DNA from: Alentia gelatinosa
Lineage: Eukaryota; Annelida; Polychaeta; Phyllodocida; Polynoidae
Length of the DNA stretch: 64,000 bases
Reading direction: 5' to 3'
Assembly (NCBI GenBank): GCA_950022655.1
Contig: OX465581.1
Coordinates: forward strand, 108,173,125-108,237,124
The notes beneath the pieces are model-generated. The model was given only the letters and a program-made list of their open reading frames with translations. It had not been told where the DNA came from and ran no database searches. Position 1 is the stretch's first letter. Every line of letters starts with the position of its first letter. Positions 33,453-44,156 of this stretch are shown piece after piece. Made by a program: the position numbers and the translations under genes.

Positions 33453-33982
33453 GTGAGCTACTTTCTTTCCCCAGTAATTACCAATCGCTGCAGCGACGTG
33501 GAGTTCGTGGCGCCTAGACGTCACGTGCGACGTTATGTCACGCAGCCCGCCTACTTGTCCACGACTGAAAGCCTGAAAGAGTGCGCGGAAGGGAGCCTCG
33601 AAATACCCGTCACCATCATCGGTCATCTCTAATTTCTCTGCCTCCTCTTGCTCAGGTCTCATCTAAATAATGGCTTGTCCATCCATCTTCCCGCCCCACC
33701 CTTTACTGATTGGTCCTGTCATGTGATAGTTATCGTCCTTCACCGGGATCGGGCTGGATCGACCACACGACGCAGTTCGTGAGCCTGTTGCTCTGGGAGA
33801 ATATGTCGACCTGTCCGTATCTATCTGCCTCTATATCCTTCCAGCTTCTACATCCTTTTCGTCCTTTTACCCAGGTTCTGGTAGATTATCTTGTTTTTTC
33901 GTCCTACGTTCTTGCCTCTCGTTAGTGTTTTTTTTCTCCTTCGTCCCCTTTCTTACCACATCTAGTACACCTAAGCATATCT

Positions 33983-34028
33983 CATGTACTTATTGTAATG
34001 TGCTTCATGTACTCATTGTAATGTGCTT
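33983..34028 (+). repeat. Two-copy tandem repeat, about 23-bp unit
   Basis: CATGTACT-ATTGTAATGTGCTT occurs twice in succession with one mismatch. Confidence 0.8.
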
Positions 34029-34987
34029 CTACACCAAATATTCCATCTATCACCTCTCTTTGGAATGATAGAATTGACCTTTTTTCGTTCAGAATTTATC
34101 CTTTCTGATTATTTCAATCTTACACATTTTTAACATATATCCTCGATCAATGACTTTCTGCCAAATTTGCATTTATAATTTCCAACATTTCTTTGACCAG
34201 TACACTTTCTCTCGGTTCTCATATCAATAGTTCCTACTGGTCTGTTCTCTCCTTACTATCCATCACCTATATCACACAATTTTCCCTAAAACCTGCCTCC
34301 TTCCACTCTCTCACATCCATTCTCTGTAGACACACCACACGTTCTCTCGCACTATGGGTCTCCTTCTTCTTAACCCTACTCGATCTTCACTCCTTCTCGG
34401 GGCACACTTTGTAATGATACTCACAGAGGCCGGTGGTCTTGCCTGAAATTACAGCGGTTGCAGACGGCCTTCACGTAATGAATAGAGGATGGCCATAGGA
34501 GGAGAGGCTCACGCCAACGTCTGCCTCTTTACCTTCATCCCCATGGCTGGTGACAGGATATTCATGGGGCACCTAAAACCCATCAATACGCCCCATAAAT
34601 GCAGTGTTATCAGCGAGCCATCCCGCCGGAGGGAAACAGCAGCCTGCAGGCGGCACGAGTTGTTCCCCATACCAACCGAGCGCGGCTAATCGACCCACAC
34701 CTAATTCACACGTTTTATCGTCTGCTTAAGATTCGAGAGTGGCTCACTGTTGTTTTAACGAGCGTTCGCTAATAAATTGGCAGACCTTTATGTGACGGCT
34801 AAGTAGGATTTATAGCACGGCCGCCAGAGGGAATAATTCAGGGAATGGTCTTTACAAATTTGGGTAACCAGCTGAGAATATGTCGCGGAAAATGACTAAT
34901 ACATGTATTTGCTCGGCAACAGTCTCATAAGATAAACATCAGGTATGTCGAATGCATTTTCTCGTGATTAATGACATTTATTATTGA
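34029..34987. other. Non-coding, nothing firm
   Basis: C/T-rich from 33850 to 34400, then a GC-richer part with no splice-supported frame. Confidence 0.3.
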
Positions 34988-35275
34988 TCAATGCACACCA
35001 CTCTCATAAGATCTTACATAAGATCTCACACTCTCCAAGTCGTATTCTGTATTCCAGTCCAAATAAAGCCATTAGGGCGCCAAGAACACAGTATTTCCGC
35101 TAGGTGGCATCATTATAGGAATCTGATGTACGTGTTTAGCACGGGAGGCAGGCCAGTGGATCCTCAAGGCTCTAAGCCGAGTTCGTTAAGAATTCTTCTC
35201 CCATAGAGCGTAGTGAGAACCTTGTACAGAATACCACTTAGAGAGTGTGAGATCTAATGAGAGGGGTGCACCAAT
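34988..35275. mobile_element. TIR element, about 290 bp
   Basis: Ends of about 50 bp are inverted copies: left CACTCTCATAAGATC...TCACACTCTCCAAGT-GTATTCTGTA, right TACAGAATACCACTTAGAGAGTGTGAGATCTAATGAGAG in pieces. The left arm carries a 12-bp internal duplication around AAGATCT. Confidence 0.7.
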
Positions 35276-35393
35276 GACTATATGTGAATCTTTTTGCGGT
35301 TATGAAAGACCAAAAAGAGCAGAACAATCCGCGGCTGGTCGCGGCCATTATTGAAAGAAAATTGGACGGACTCGAAAGTTTGATGGATAAGTC

Positions 35394-35485
35394 ACAGATT
35401 TTCGAGTTCAGGTTGTGGGATAAAAGGGTGGCGAAAGGAACAGATTTTCGAGTTCAGGTTGTGGGATAAAAGGGTGGCGAAAGGA
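35394..35485 (+). repeat. Perfect tandem duplication, 46-bp unit
   Basis: Two identical 46-bp units, 35394-35439 and 35440-35485, beginning ACAGATTTTCGAGTTCAGG. Identity implies a recent event. The frame across it has no other coding support. Confidence 0.95.
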
Positions 35486-35984
35486 AGCCTCAAGTAAAAT
35501 TCAGGAGGCATGTCTGGATTTTAGGATATTATTTCTAATGTGTATAAAGCTATGACACTAGTCTTACACCCCATTCGAAACACCACAATGCAGAACAATA
35601 CAAAATCATGGCGAAGAGGCTAAGGAGGAGGGTGTGTGTTAGGGGGAAGGGAAGAGGAGGCGAGAGTATCAAATCATGAATATATATGCATACACATACC
35701 TCGGTATTTTCAGGAAGCCCTGTTCAAAGAGGTAAATTCTGACGTGGGATTAGGGTGTTATCAGGGAGAGTGGAAGGACACTTTCTTAAAAGGCATGAAG
35801 CCGCATCTCAGTGCGTATTTGCCGTCGCCTTTTTCCACTAAACAGCGTGTTGGCGGCAGCTGCTTATCCGCGGAGACGAGGCTCATTGTGAGACTGACAA
35901 GTTGCCTTATTATCGCTCTCCTGATAGAGTGGGCTGCATCCTTATTATCGTCTACTTGATGAAGAGGTTTACAATGACCTCCCC

Positions 35985-36012
35985 CGGCATATGTATATAT
36001 ATACATATGCCG
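35985..36012. repeat. Perfect 28-bp palindrome
   Basis: CGGCATATGTATAT followed directly by its reverse complement, with no spacer. It is AT-rich in the centre with GC caps, which allows cruciform formation. Confidence 0.95.
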
Positions 36013-36540
36013 AAATATGTATACAAAATATAGAACGGGATATATTATTCAAGGAATTAATTTGAGGTAAATCACATTTGGTACCCTTTTCAGTGAAGAG
36101 CATCGTATTGTTATTTACATCCAAAGGGAATTTTATGACGTCGTGGTAATGAACACTTCATTTATAGCCATTGTTATCATCATAATACCATGGCTAAAAC
36201 CAGTCTACTTCGTGAATATACTACATTCTTTATTGGATCAATATATAGAGTGGTAGTTTCAATATATATTAATTGGTTTCATATATGAAAAAAGAGATAA
36301 CTAGAAGGAATTTATAAAGAAGGGGGTGTATATCAACCATCACCTGTAAAGGAATTAAATATTAATGTATTGCAGTCTCCTCAGGTCGTCTGGTATCATT
36401 CAGAAGAAGAATATGTTCTAAAGGCAAATACACGAATGCTCATCAGGTGTGCAATACTGCGTGATAAAGGAATCTTAACAGATGAGTCTTTTCTTAAAAA
36501 CCCACAGACATCAGTCGCCAAACATGCCCTTCTGCAATGA
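36013..36540. other. Non-coding, one doubtful exon
   Basis: A 71-nt plus-strand segment (36376-36446) between TGCAG and GTGTGC is open in one phase, but both splice sites are weak. Confidence 0.25.
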
Positions 36541-37457
36541 TAAGGCCCGTTTCCATTGGCCGACGAAGATTGCTTAGACTTTTTGAGTTACACAGAAAGT
36601 CTGTCGGTGGTGCCACAGACTGTGCGGCCAATAGAAAAATCGCTGAGGGTAGTAGATTTCACTCAGTGACCATGCTTTCAATCATTGATGGGTGGTGCCA
36701 CATTGCATAATCTAAAAGCCAATACCCACTGAACGATTTCGTTTCCAACGATTAACTCCCTGAATCGTCAGGGTTATTTAACTTGTCTCAGGCGAATATG
36801 TACACCGCGTTGACTATTCCCACAACGTTTATGGCAGCCATTAGCATGAGTTAATCGTAAGCAAATTCTGTCCACACTGGACGACGGACTGCGTAAATCG
36901 TGAGCGATTTAGGGCCACCGATAAAGGAACAAGTAATAAATCTCAGTATATGGGAGTTAAATCGGTGAGCTGGCCTCAGTCTGTGTGTGGCATGGGCATT
37001 TCTGCTCACCCAGCGATTAATTAAGGGCCATGATTGGTAGGAACCACGGGGGGTATTTCTTAAACTCCGTTGTCGGTGACAACGGGAAGGAACAAGTTCC
37101 TTAATTTATCGGTCCCGATTTCGGAAAATTGGACTGCAATTTGTCGGCGACAAAGGTACATCGCCATGGTGGGGATTTCCAAATCTTAGGCAAATTACTG
37201 TAAGGGGGTGTCACATTGGCCGACACATTTTCTAGGCCTCGCCTGAGCTTACGATTGTTCTTTTGTCGCCGAGAAAGGAACATTCATGTTCCGAAATCGT
37301 ACAGTGTGTATTGGCTTTAAGCATAAAATGTCATGGGGCATTTCACGACCTTGGTTGTTTCCATTGACAGATATTGGGTCCACAGTGACAAAAGTCTGTC
37401 GGTGGTTCCTGACTGTAGATCGGTGACGGGAAATCGGCCAATGGAAACGGGCCTTTA
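36541..37457. mobile_element. TIR element family C, copy 1, about 0.9 kb
   Basis: The left end TAAGGCCCGTTTCCATTGGC and the inverse of the right end TAAAGGCCCGTTTCCATTGG bound the unit. Both ends have a subterminal CTGTCGGTGGT-CC motif. Internal inverted blocks (GTCGGTGAC, CATTGGCCGACA near 37213) suggest nested insertions of the same family. No transposase frame. Confidence 0.75.
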
Positions 37458-38065
37458 GCGTCTGGGAGAATACAAAAGTGCATTCAGGCAAGCCGTGATT
37501 CCAAACTAGGCTACAAATATTCAACAATTTCTATTTGAACACTCTGAAGGTGATATCCACATTGGGAGCCTACACAACCTTTATCCTTATCCTTTAAATG
37601 GATGGCAATACCATCATTAAACGCTGGATCAATGCCAAGATGATGATATACATTTAAAAAATCGTCATTCAGATAAAGTAATAGATGGACCTGTTAAATT
37701 AGGTTCATGATGCTATTTTTATCCTCACTTTTCACACTGATAAATCTTTATCACTGAACCAGGTCGGAGCTACGTTTTAAACTAAGGGCTCGTTTCCGAG
37801 TGCGTCTGCCTCATTGTGTGCAACCGTAAACTAAGAACCGCGTAGTGATCATGTGACCTTTGCTTTACGTAGCGCTAATGGCCGACAGGACATCATGCAA
37901 TACTGCCATAGCAACAGTGATTTGATTTGACAACGTCCAATAGAACACAATACACGCGTGTACGCGCTGCAGTCTGGTGACTATAGGATCAGAAAGGAGA
38001 GACCTAGATCTTAAAATTCATTAGATCTATTCTTCCATCTTTTGTACTAGAGGATATTACTAAAA
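37458..38065. other. Non-coding, nothing recognised
   Basis: No exon or repeat pair seen. Confidence 0.3.
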
Positions 38066-38410
38066 TAGACCGCATTAGTCCTGACGTCATTTTGGTGCCA
38101 AACAAGTCCAAACTCCGCGAAGCACCACATACACGTGGTATTGGCGTGAGTGTAATGCTGTCAGTAAACGAATGTGTTCAGTGGTAAACCAGCAAAGATG
38201 AAGAAAGTGGGGAATGTATTTAACAGGAAACATATTTTTGAGCTGAGCTGTGACTGGAATATTGGTATATTTGCTGGTAAGACTAAAGTCAGACCCATAT
38301 TTGATTTCATAACAATGGTGCCAACCTTGGGGATATTCCAATGTTTGGCACCAGAACATAGGGAAACCCCGCTCTCGGCAGGTAAAATGATGTTATACTA
38401 ATGCGGTCTA
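38066..38410. mobile_element. TA-flanked TIR element, about 340 bp
   Basis: TA GACCGCATTAGT...ACGTCATTTT at the left and AAAATGATGTTATACTAATG CGGTC TA at the right give inverted ends with TA on both flanks. Inside, TTGGTGCCAAACA (38092) and TGTTTGGCACCA (38341) form a second inverted pair. TA duplication suggests a Tc1/mariner-type mobiliser. Frames inside are not host exons. Confidence 0.65.
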
Positions 38411-39420
38411 TGTATGATGCACAGCCAATACTAGCAATACTATTTGACTACAATTCTATAGGTGAATGTATAAAACAGCAACCACCGGTCCCATGACTCA
38501 GGTGGTCGTAGTGTGCGATGCAGACACAGCACCAGCATGTGCTTTCCCAACCTATCTATTTTCACACCCGCTATTTTTGACGATATACGGCCCTCCAACG
38601 GCCCTAGTGCATAAATCAGTTACAGTCGTAGCCTGGCATCGGTTACTAAGCACATCCCTCACATTTCTAAACACAGGGTTATGATTCCTTTCCCACCATG
38701 GAGATTGAACAGAGGTTCAAATCCATATTGGAATACAATGAATGGTGTAGGGGAAAACGGAATAGACTATTCAAACGAAGAGGTGTTATAAAGGTTTTCT
38801 ATGAAAAGAGAAAATACAAATCCATAAGTTCTGTCGCCCTAGACATATACCAGTCTTCATATACTTCTTACATGTTCTGCCATTGCGATATACCTGAAGG
38901 TCACACATATATGTCACACATAATATAATATTTTCACAAATTCCGAAGCCTTGCCCAGGAGGAACAAAAACATACTATTATAACTATAATTACCAGAGGT
39001 TATTCGTTATTATAGAGAGATTCTAGAGAGTGCATGGAATGTTGTAAACCCAGACTAGACTGCCAAATGCATGGGAACACAGGATTATATATAACCCGAA
39101 TGGCATTCACATGGGATACAATTAAGTCCACCGAGAAGGTGTTATAGTAATCATATTATAAGCATTTTTCGCTTCCGCTCCGTAAACACAGCATTTGCAT
39201 ATTTAATCTTCCAGATTGTATCTCCATCTAAAATGCTGGCTAATATAGGCCATGAACAGCTAGCTCTTTGATTTATCTCAGGTTGCAATTCCCATCATAT
39301 TGGTATTCAATATGTTTAGGTCGAGTGGAATAGTCATAGGACTCCCTATTTCAAGGCAGGCTTCCTTGAAAAACGCTCACATAACCTTCGATCACATAGT
39401 ATTCCCTGTTACTTAGGTCC
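38411..39420. other. Non-coding, one open frame of unknown nature
   Basis: An acceptor-like ACATTTCTAAACACAG (ending 38681) opens an 83-codon plus-strand frame rich in K/R/Y (38682-38928) with no donor and no recognised homology. Confidence 0.3.
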
Positions 39421-39694
39421 GGTGTCCACCTACTACGATATGGCACCGATATGGTCTACGATGCACCTCCCGATAAAAAATCAAAATCACGTCGGAAGCT
39501 TACCTACTATCGGGGCAGTTGACCACGTTTCTGCGATTAGACACCGATAAAAACCCATACAATGCGTGGTGGATTGGCATGTCTAGACATATGTATACGA
39601 TTTTGCACCTTCCCGACATGGCACCGATTTTGACATTTTGTATCGGTGCCATATCGGGAGGTCTACGATTCTATCGTAGTAGGTGGGCGCCGGG
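39421..39694. mobile_element. MITE family B, copy 2
   Basis: GGTGTCCACCTACTACGAT at the left and ATCGTAGTAGGTGGGCGCC at the right form near-perfect inverted ends. A second internal inverted pair is CGATATGG / TCGGTGCCATATCG. The match with 31925-32314 is confined mainly to the ends. Confidence 0.8.
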
Positions 39695-39904
39695 CCTTAG
39701 ACTGGGAGGTTTTAGTATTACAAAAAGGTAGTCACAGCACGACGCAAATAAAGGTCGACATATGGAGTTGATCTTCAGTATATTGTTTTACCATGAACAA
39801 TACAAGACGACGACAGGAACAAATTTAAGATATTTAGTAAAAAGAGGGACATTATCACGCCGATAACGAGAGATTGTTCATCGTATGATAGTAATAATAT
39901 CTAT

Positions 39905-40015
39905 TTCGACGATGACGATACTGATGATGACGACAACGCTGAGGATGACGATGATGATGATAATAACATTAACAACAACAACAACAGCAACAACAACAGC
40001 AACAACAACATCAAT
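39905..40015 (+). repeat. GAT/GAC-rich and CAA/CAG trinucleotide tract
   Basis: A degenerate (GATGAC)n tract runs into (AACAACAGC)n. No frame with splice support covers it. Confidence 0.8.
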
Positions 40016-41587
40016 ATTGATATACTACTACACGATCAGACATAGTTAGTGAATGGCCAAAGGAGCTTAGAGGTTTGGCGATTATGGTCTCACGATTACT
40101 AAATGTTCTCGCAGGTGTAGCCTGAAGTCTCATTACCTTCATTAGGCGTTGACACCCTTTCGGGAAGGGGAACAGATGATGTATGGACTCGGTAACCTCT
40201 TGCTCATTATTTGCCGCGGTGGTGGTCCCGAATCTATATACATGGAGCAACGAGAATGGTATTTGTGTTGACATTCTCTCCATTGATCACTCCTGCTGAT
40301 GCACCAAGCTGGCAGTATTGTCTAACAAATGACAAATCTCCGCACCCTTACACGCGCTAACCCTCTAATGAGACACCTCAAGCTGCTCATTAACCAACAA
40401 AATCTAATCCAAAGACGGGCTGAAATATTCTTATAGCTTCTTATCGTTTCCCGATTCGGATAAAAGGCGTATAACTTCCTTACACCTTTTGGGGAGTTGT
40501 TTACCGCAAATGCACTGCATATAATTTAGCCGTTTCACAGTGATGATCAAAAACCTAAAATCCATATCTGATTTAAGCAATTCAAATAAAACAAAAAAAA
40601 CACTCACAAAAAAACGTGTGAACCCATAGAATGCTCAACACATGTTCAATTCATTACTGCATCGGTTTTTCTCCTGTAGCTGTAATGGAAGAGTGTACTC
40701 TTCCCATACTCTGTTGGAAATTCCCATCAAAACCTGTTTATGTATGAAAGTATCTTGAATAAGAATCTTTTTGCATGTTAAAGGTAACAAACTGATATAC
40801 CCTTGGTAATTTCTAAAGTGGGCAGGGATTCCGGCTTTAGGGATTCTAGCCTCCGCATGATCTATGCACAGAGCACAGGTGTCTGTAAACTGGCGCCAAA
40901 GGGAGGGAAACAGAGTACCGAGCCCTGAGGCTGAACATTCAGAAAAATGCCTGCCGTCGAGTTGGCCCATTTGCCGAACGAGAGACAGAGTAGCAGCTGT
41001 TTTCTTTAAAGTGTGGGTCTTAATTTGCACAAACACGACAAATGAAGATGAATTAGACACACTGATTCCTCGAGGTGCTTCTAAAATGTACTGGTATTAA
41101 GATGTAGCTTTGGAATAGCACATAAATATCCACCAGATTGTTATAGATAGCGTGATTGTATGCGAGCGCAGGTGTTGACCATTAAAATTTGATTATGTTA
41201 GAGATAATAGTTGACCTTTTATTTTGCCAAAATGAGAGGTAGTATGAGACAATTGGTAGCTGGCCGGAAGGGTTAAATGCGTTTCGCGCTCAGTGATCAG
41301 TCGCTGGATTGTGGGTGAAACATGTGGTTAGAGTCATTTGGAAGGCGGTATTGAGCAAATGTGGTGGGCGCCTTTAAACATTGTCCTCTTAAGCTTTAAA
41401 ATAAAGCCTGTCCCAGTCAACCAATTGACAGTCACCGGGCGATTCCCCCACTAGGAACTAACTGTGTAGGCCATGGCGAAGAGGAAGGTGGCGTTGAAAA
41501 TTACTGATGAAAATCCCATACATATATGAACCAATAATCAGGGACAAAACAAAATAGTAGAAGCATTTGTATGTTATAAACGATTAT
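40016..41587. other. Non-coding, nothing firm
   Basis: A 141-codon minus frame (about 41060-40635) has no homology and no consensus splice sites; its length is compatible with chance. Confidence 0.3.
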
Positions 41588-41983
41588 TATAAGCCATTTC
41601 CACTGGCTGACGAAAACGGCACCGATTAATTGAGTTCTTCTAAAAGTCGGTCGGTGGTAGCCAACGACTGCACGCCGTTATCTAAAAAACGGTGAGGGCA
41701 CTGTGTTTGCCTTGTTTCTGCGCCATTTGAAGGTCCACACTGACTGAGCTGTCCTCCGAACACAATGACCATCACCAACGATTTCAAACTCCGTTGATTC
41801 TGTCGGTTGTTGCCCGAATCGGTCGGTAGTGGCCTCATTGCATAATCTATGTACAATTGACCTGTGAAAACACATCTGCATGCCTGTTTCCATTCACCAT
41901 GCAGCGAATACCCTAAAAATCGATCGGTGGTTCCCGACAGCAGATCGGTGGCAAATAGTCGGCCCGTGGAAAATGGCTTTATA
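41588..41983. mobile_element. TIR element family C, copy 2, about 0.4 kb
   Basis: The left end TATAAGCCATTTCCACTGGC and the inverse of the right end TATAAAGCCATTTTCCACGG are diverged versions of the family C end. The CGGTCGGTGGT and GATCGGTGG motifs follow as in copy 1. The 123-codon minus frame across it is a by-product. Confidence 0.7.
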
Positions 41984-43857
41984 GGTTCCATGTTCATCGA
42001 TTATTCATTATATATATAGAGGTGATTAGTTCCTGGTATTAACCTAAGGTGACGCCACATATATGAAACCGTTTAGTTCCATTATTGGTTTTTTCTGCTT
42101 TTATTTATTCTAGAGTTTCTTATCACGTAGGGTGCTGTGAGCCCTATTTCTAGTTGGCTCCTGGATCGTAGGCAATGTATTCTTCTGATCAAGTCGTTGT
42201 CAATTAGGCAATCTTTTTTTTAATCATTGATTGATACTGAAAGAGCACTCGGCTCAAGACGGGCTGGTATCCTTGTGCTTTAAGTTTCACTTCTATCTTA
42301 CATTGCGTTAAAGCAGTGTTTGCTACATGAGAGCACTTTAAGTGCAACAAGATGTTTCTGCTTCTATTGATATTTCTATTCACATACTCTTGCAGGTATC
42401 TCATGACTATAACAATTAGTTAGGATTAATACAATGATAATAATAAACAATATGCAATGATGGATATCATGCTATTTTTTAGTCCAATGGATGCGGGCTG
42501 GGTTGTGTGGGGAAACAAATCAAAGGTATCAGATTAGTTATTGCCTTATTGATGTTGTTTGCGTTTGGCTTTGAGATTTATTTGAGATACTATTTCATTA
42601 AATTACTGATAATTTAAATAACTATCGATTATTGGTCATCTTGCAGCGAATTCCAGAAAACCGAGGTTTTATGATAGCTGCTTCCTCTGAATCTCCCAAG
42701 TGCAGGTAGGCGTGTGAATGTTGTTTTTTTTATCAGGGAGCCCCCAGGGCCCGCCCAAGCGCTACTCCATGTAGGAAAGAGCTAGAAAACGTTATCGATG
42801 AGGTTAAGGTACTATTTTCTATGCAAAGTATGCGTGTTTCCGCAACACATTTTGCTTATGAATACATTCAATTACTGATTATTTCAACAGGATGCATTTC
42901 GTTAGTTGGCATCAGTGTCGGTTGGTGATGCCGAATCGTGTACTTCTTGGACCAGAAATCGTTGGCCGTGTATGAGATTTCCTGTTTACATTTACCGAAT
43001 TCTTATAGTGGAAAATAATCCCGAGGATCGATATTGGCATAAAATAAAACGACGCATAAACAGGATTTCCCAAAACAGGTGTGTCGTACGCCATGAGTGC
43101 CGCTTGGTTTGGAGTACCAGCATTTCCCCCACCAACTATCGACTACCCAATTCCTACACATTTCCCCCAAGCCCACACTCTGCTACACTGAACTCCACCC
43201 CATCTACATTCACTCTCCCAGCATGTCACTCTCCATTCCCAGCTGTCGCAGCCTCCTTGACAAAATATTTCTGCTACGAGAAAAATTTCGAGATGACGTA
43301 TTAATGGTTGCATCGTCCTGGAACTAGAAGAGAAAGCGCTCTGGGCGATAATTATTTATGAGAATGTTCGCTGCGAAACTCTTTCCAATCCCGCCGAGTT
43401 CTCACTTTGACACCTGTCACGCTTCCAGGACATGTTATTACACAGAAATACCAGAGGCGTTAAATTTACTGGCGTGTTTTAAGGGGTTACAATAATCCTG
43501 TACCAAAGTCCTCCAGTCGAATAAGCCCAGCCGGCTTTCTTTTTCCCCTTTTGTTTTTGTGTGTCCGTGCTTTGTTCTTATTTATGTCTGCCTTTCCCTT
43601 CTTATTTCTCAGAACTGCACCCCTCGTTTAAAGGTTTTGCTGTATTCCAGCAGTTCGTTCAGCATGGCTTCAATACGAGGATCATCTGGTCTCATCAAGG
43701 CACCATCCATCGGAGAAAACAGAGGCGTCCTACCATTTATCCTTATTGATATTGATGAGCACCTAGGTTAACCTACTCCGCCCAACATCGGATGCACAGC
43801 CGGGGTTGACCCCGTTCTCTGAGCCTGTGGGTATTTTAATACACACACGTACCATCT
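41984..43857. other. Non-coding with ambiguous plus-strand exon signals at 42630-43080
   Basis: Good acceptors end at 42646 (GGTCATCTTGCAG), 42736 (TTTTTTTTATCAG) and 42890 (GATTATTTCAACAG), and a donor CAG-GTAGGC follows 42705. The segment 42647-42705 reads RIPENRGFMIAASSESPKC in phase 0. The implied 31-nt intron between the first two sites is too short to be normal, so the true exon set is unresolved. Confidence 0.3.
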
Positions 43858-44156
43858 GGGACCTGTTTCAGTACTCTCGTGACATTAGGCCTAGACAGAC
43901 ATCAACAGCGGCACCAACAGTGCAAGCAACAACGGAAAAAGACTAGCAGATATATGAAGATCGAAGTGGCCAATCTTCTTCATATTTGGGACGATTGTAG
44001 ATTATATGTATCCCCTACTCATGTTAAAGTGTCATTGCTTAATTCCTACGAGAAATGAGTGAAACTTCATGTGTCATCGACTCCAATCTTGTGATCTGTC
44101 CATATGGTGTCACAGACGCATTCTAGACATGTCACAAAACTACTGAAACAGGTCCC
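43858..44156. mobile_element. TIR element, about 300 bp
   Basis: Perfect 16-bp inverted ends GGGACCTGTTTCAGTA (43858-43873) and TACTGAAACAGGTCCC (44141-44156). No frame inside. Confidence 0.7.

Noticed and set aside
33318..33662. 114-codon minus-strand frame starting MRPEQEEAEKLE
   Set aside because: It covers a CpG-rich promoter-like region where stops are scarce. It could be a first exon (a GTAGGC donor follows codon 36), but the evidence favours the plus-strand promoter.
36376..36446. 71-nt plus-strand open segment between TGCAG and GTGTGC
   Set aside because: Weak polypyrimidine tract and weak donor; no phase-compatible neighbour found.
38174..38401. 75-codon plus-strand frame
   Set aside because: It lies inside the TA-flanked TIR element at 38066-38410.
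40635..41060. 141-codon minus-strand frame
   Set aside because: No motif, homology or consensus splice site; plausible by chance.
42906..43304. 132-codon plus-strand frame
   Set aside because: No ATG at its start, low-complexity Pro/Ser/Thr 3' half, and crossed by competing splice signals.
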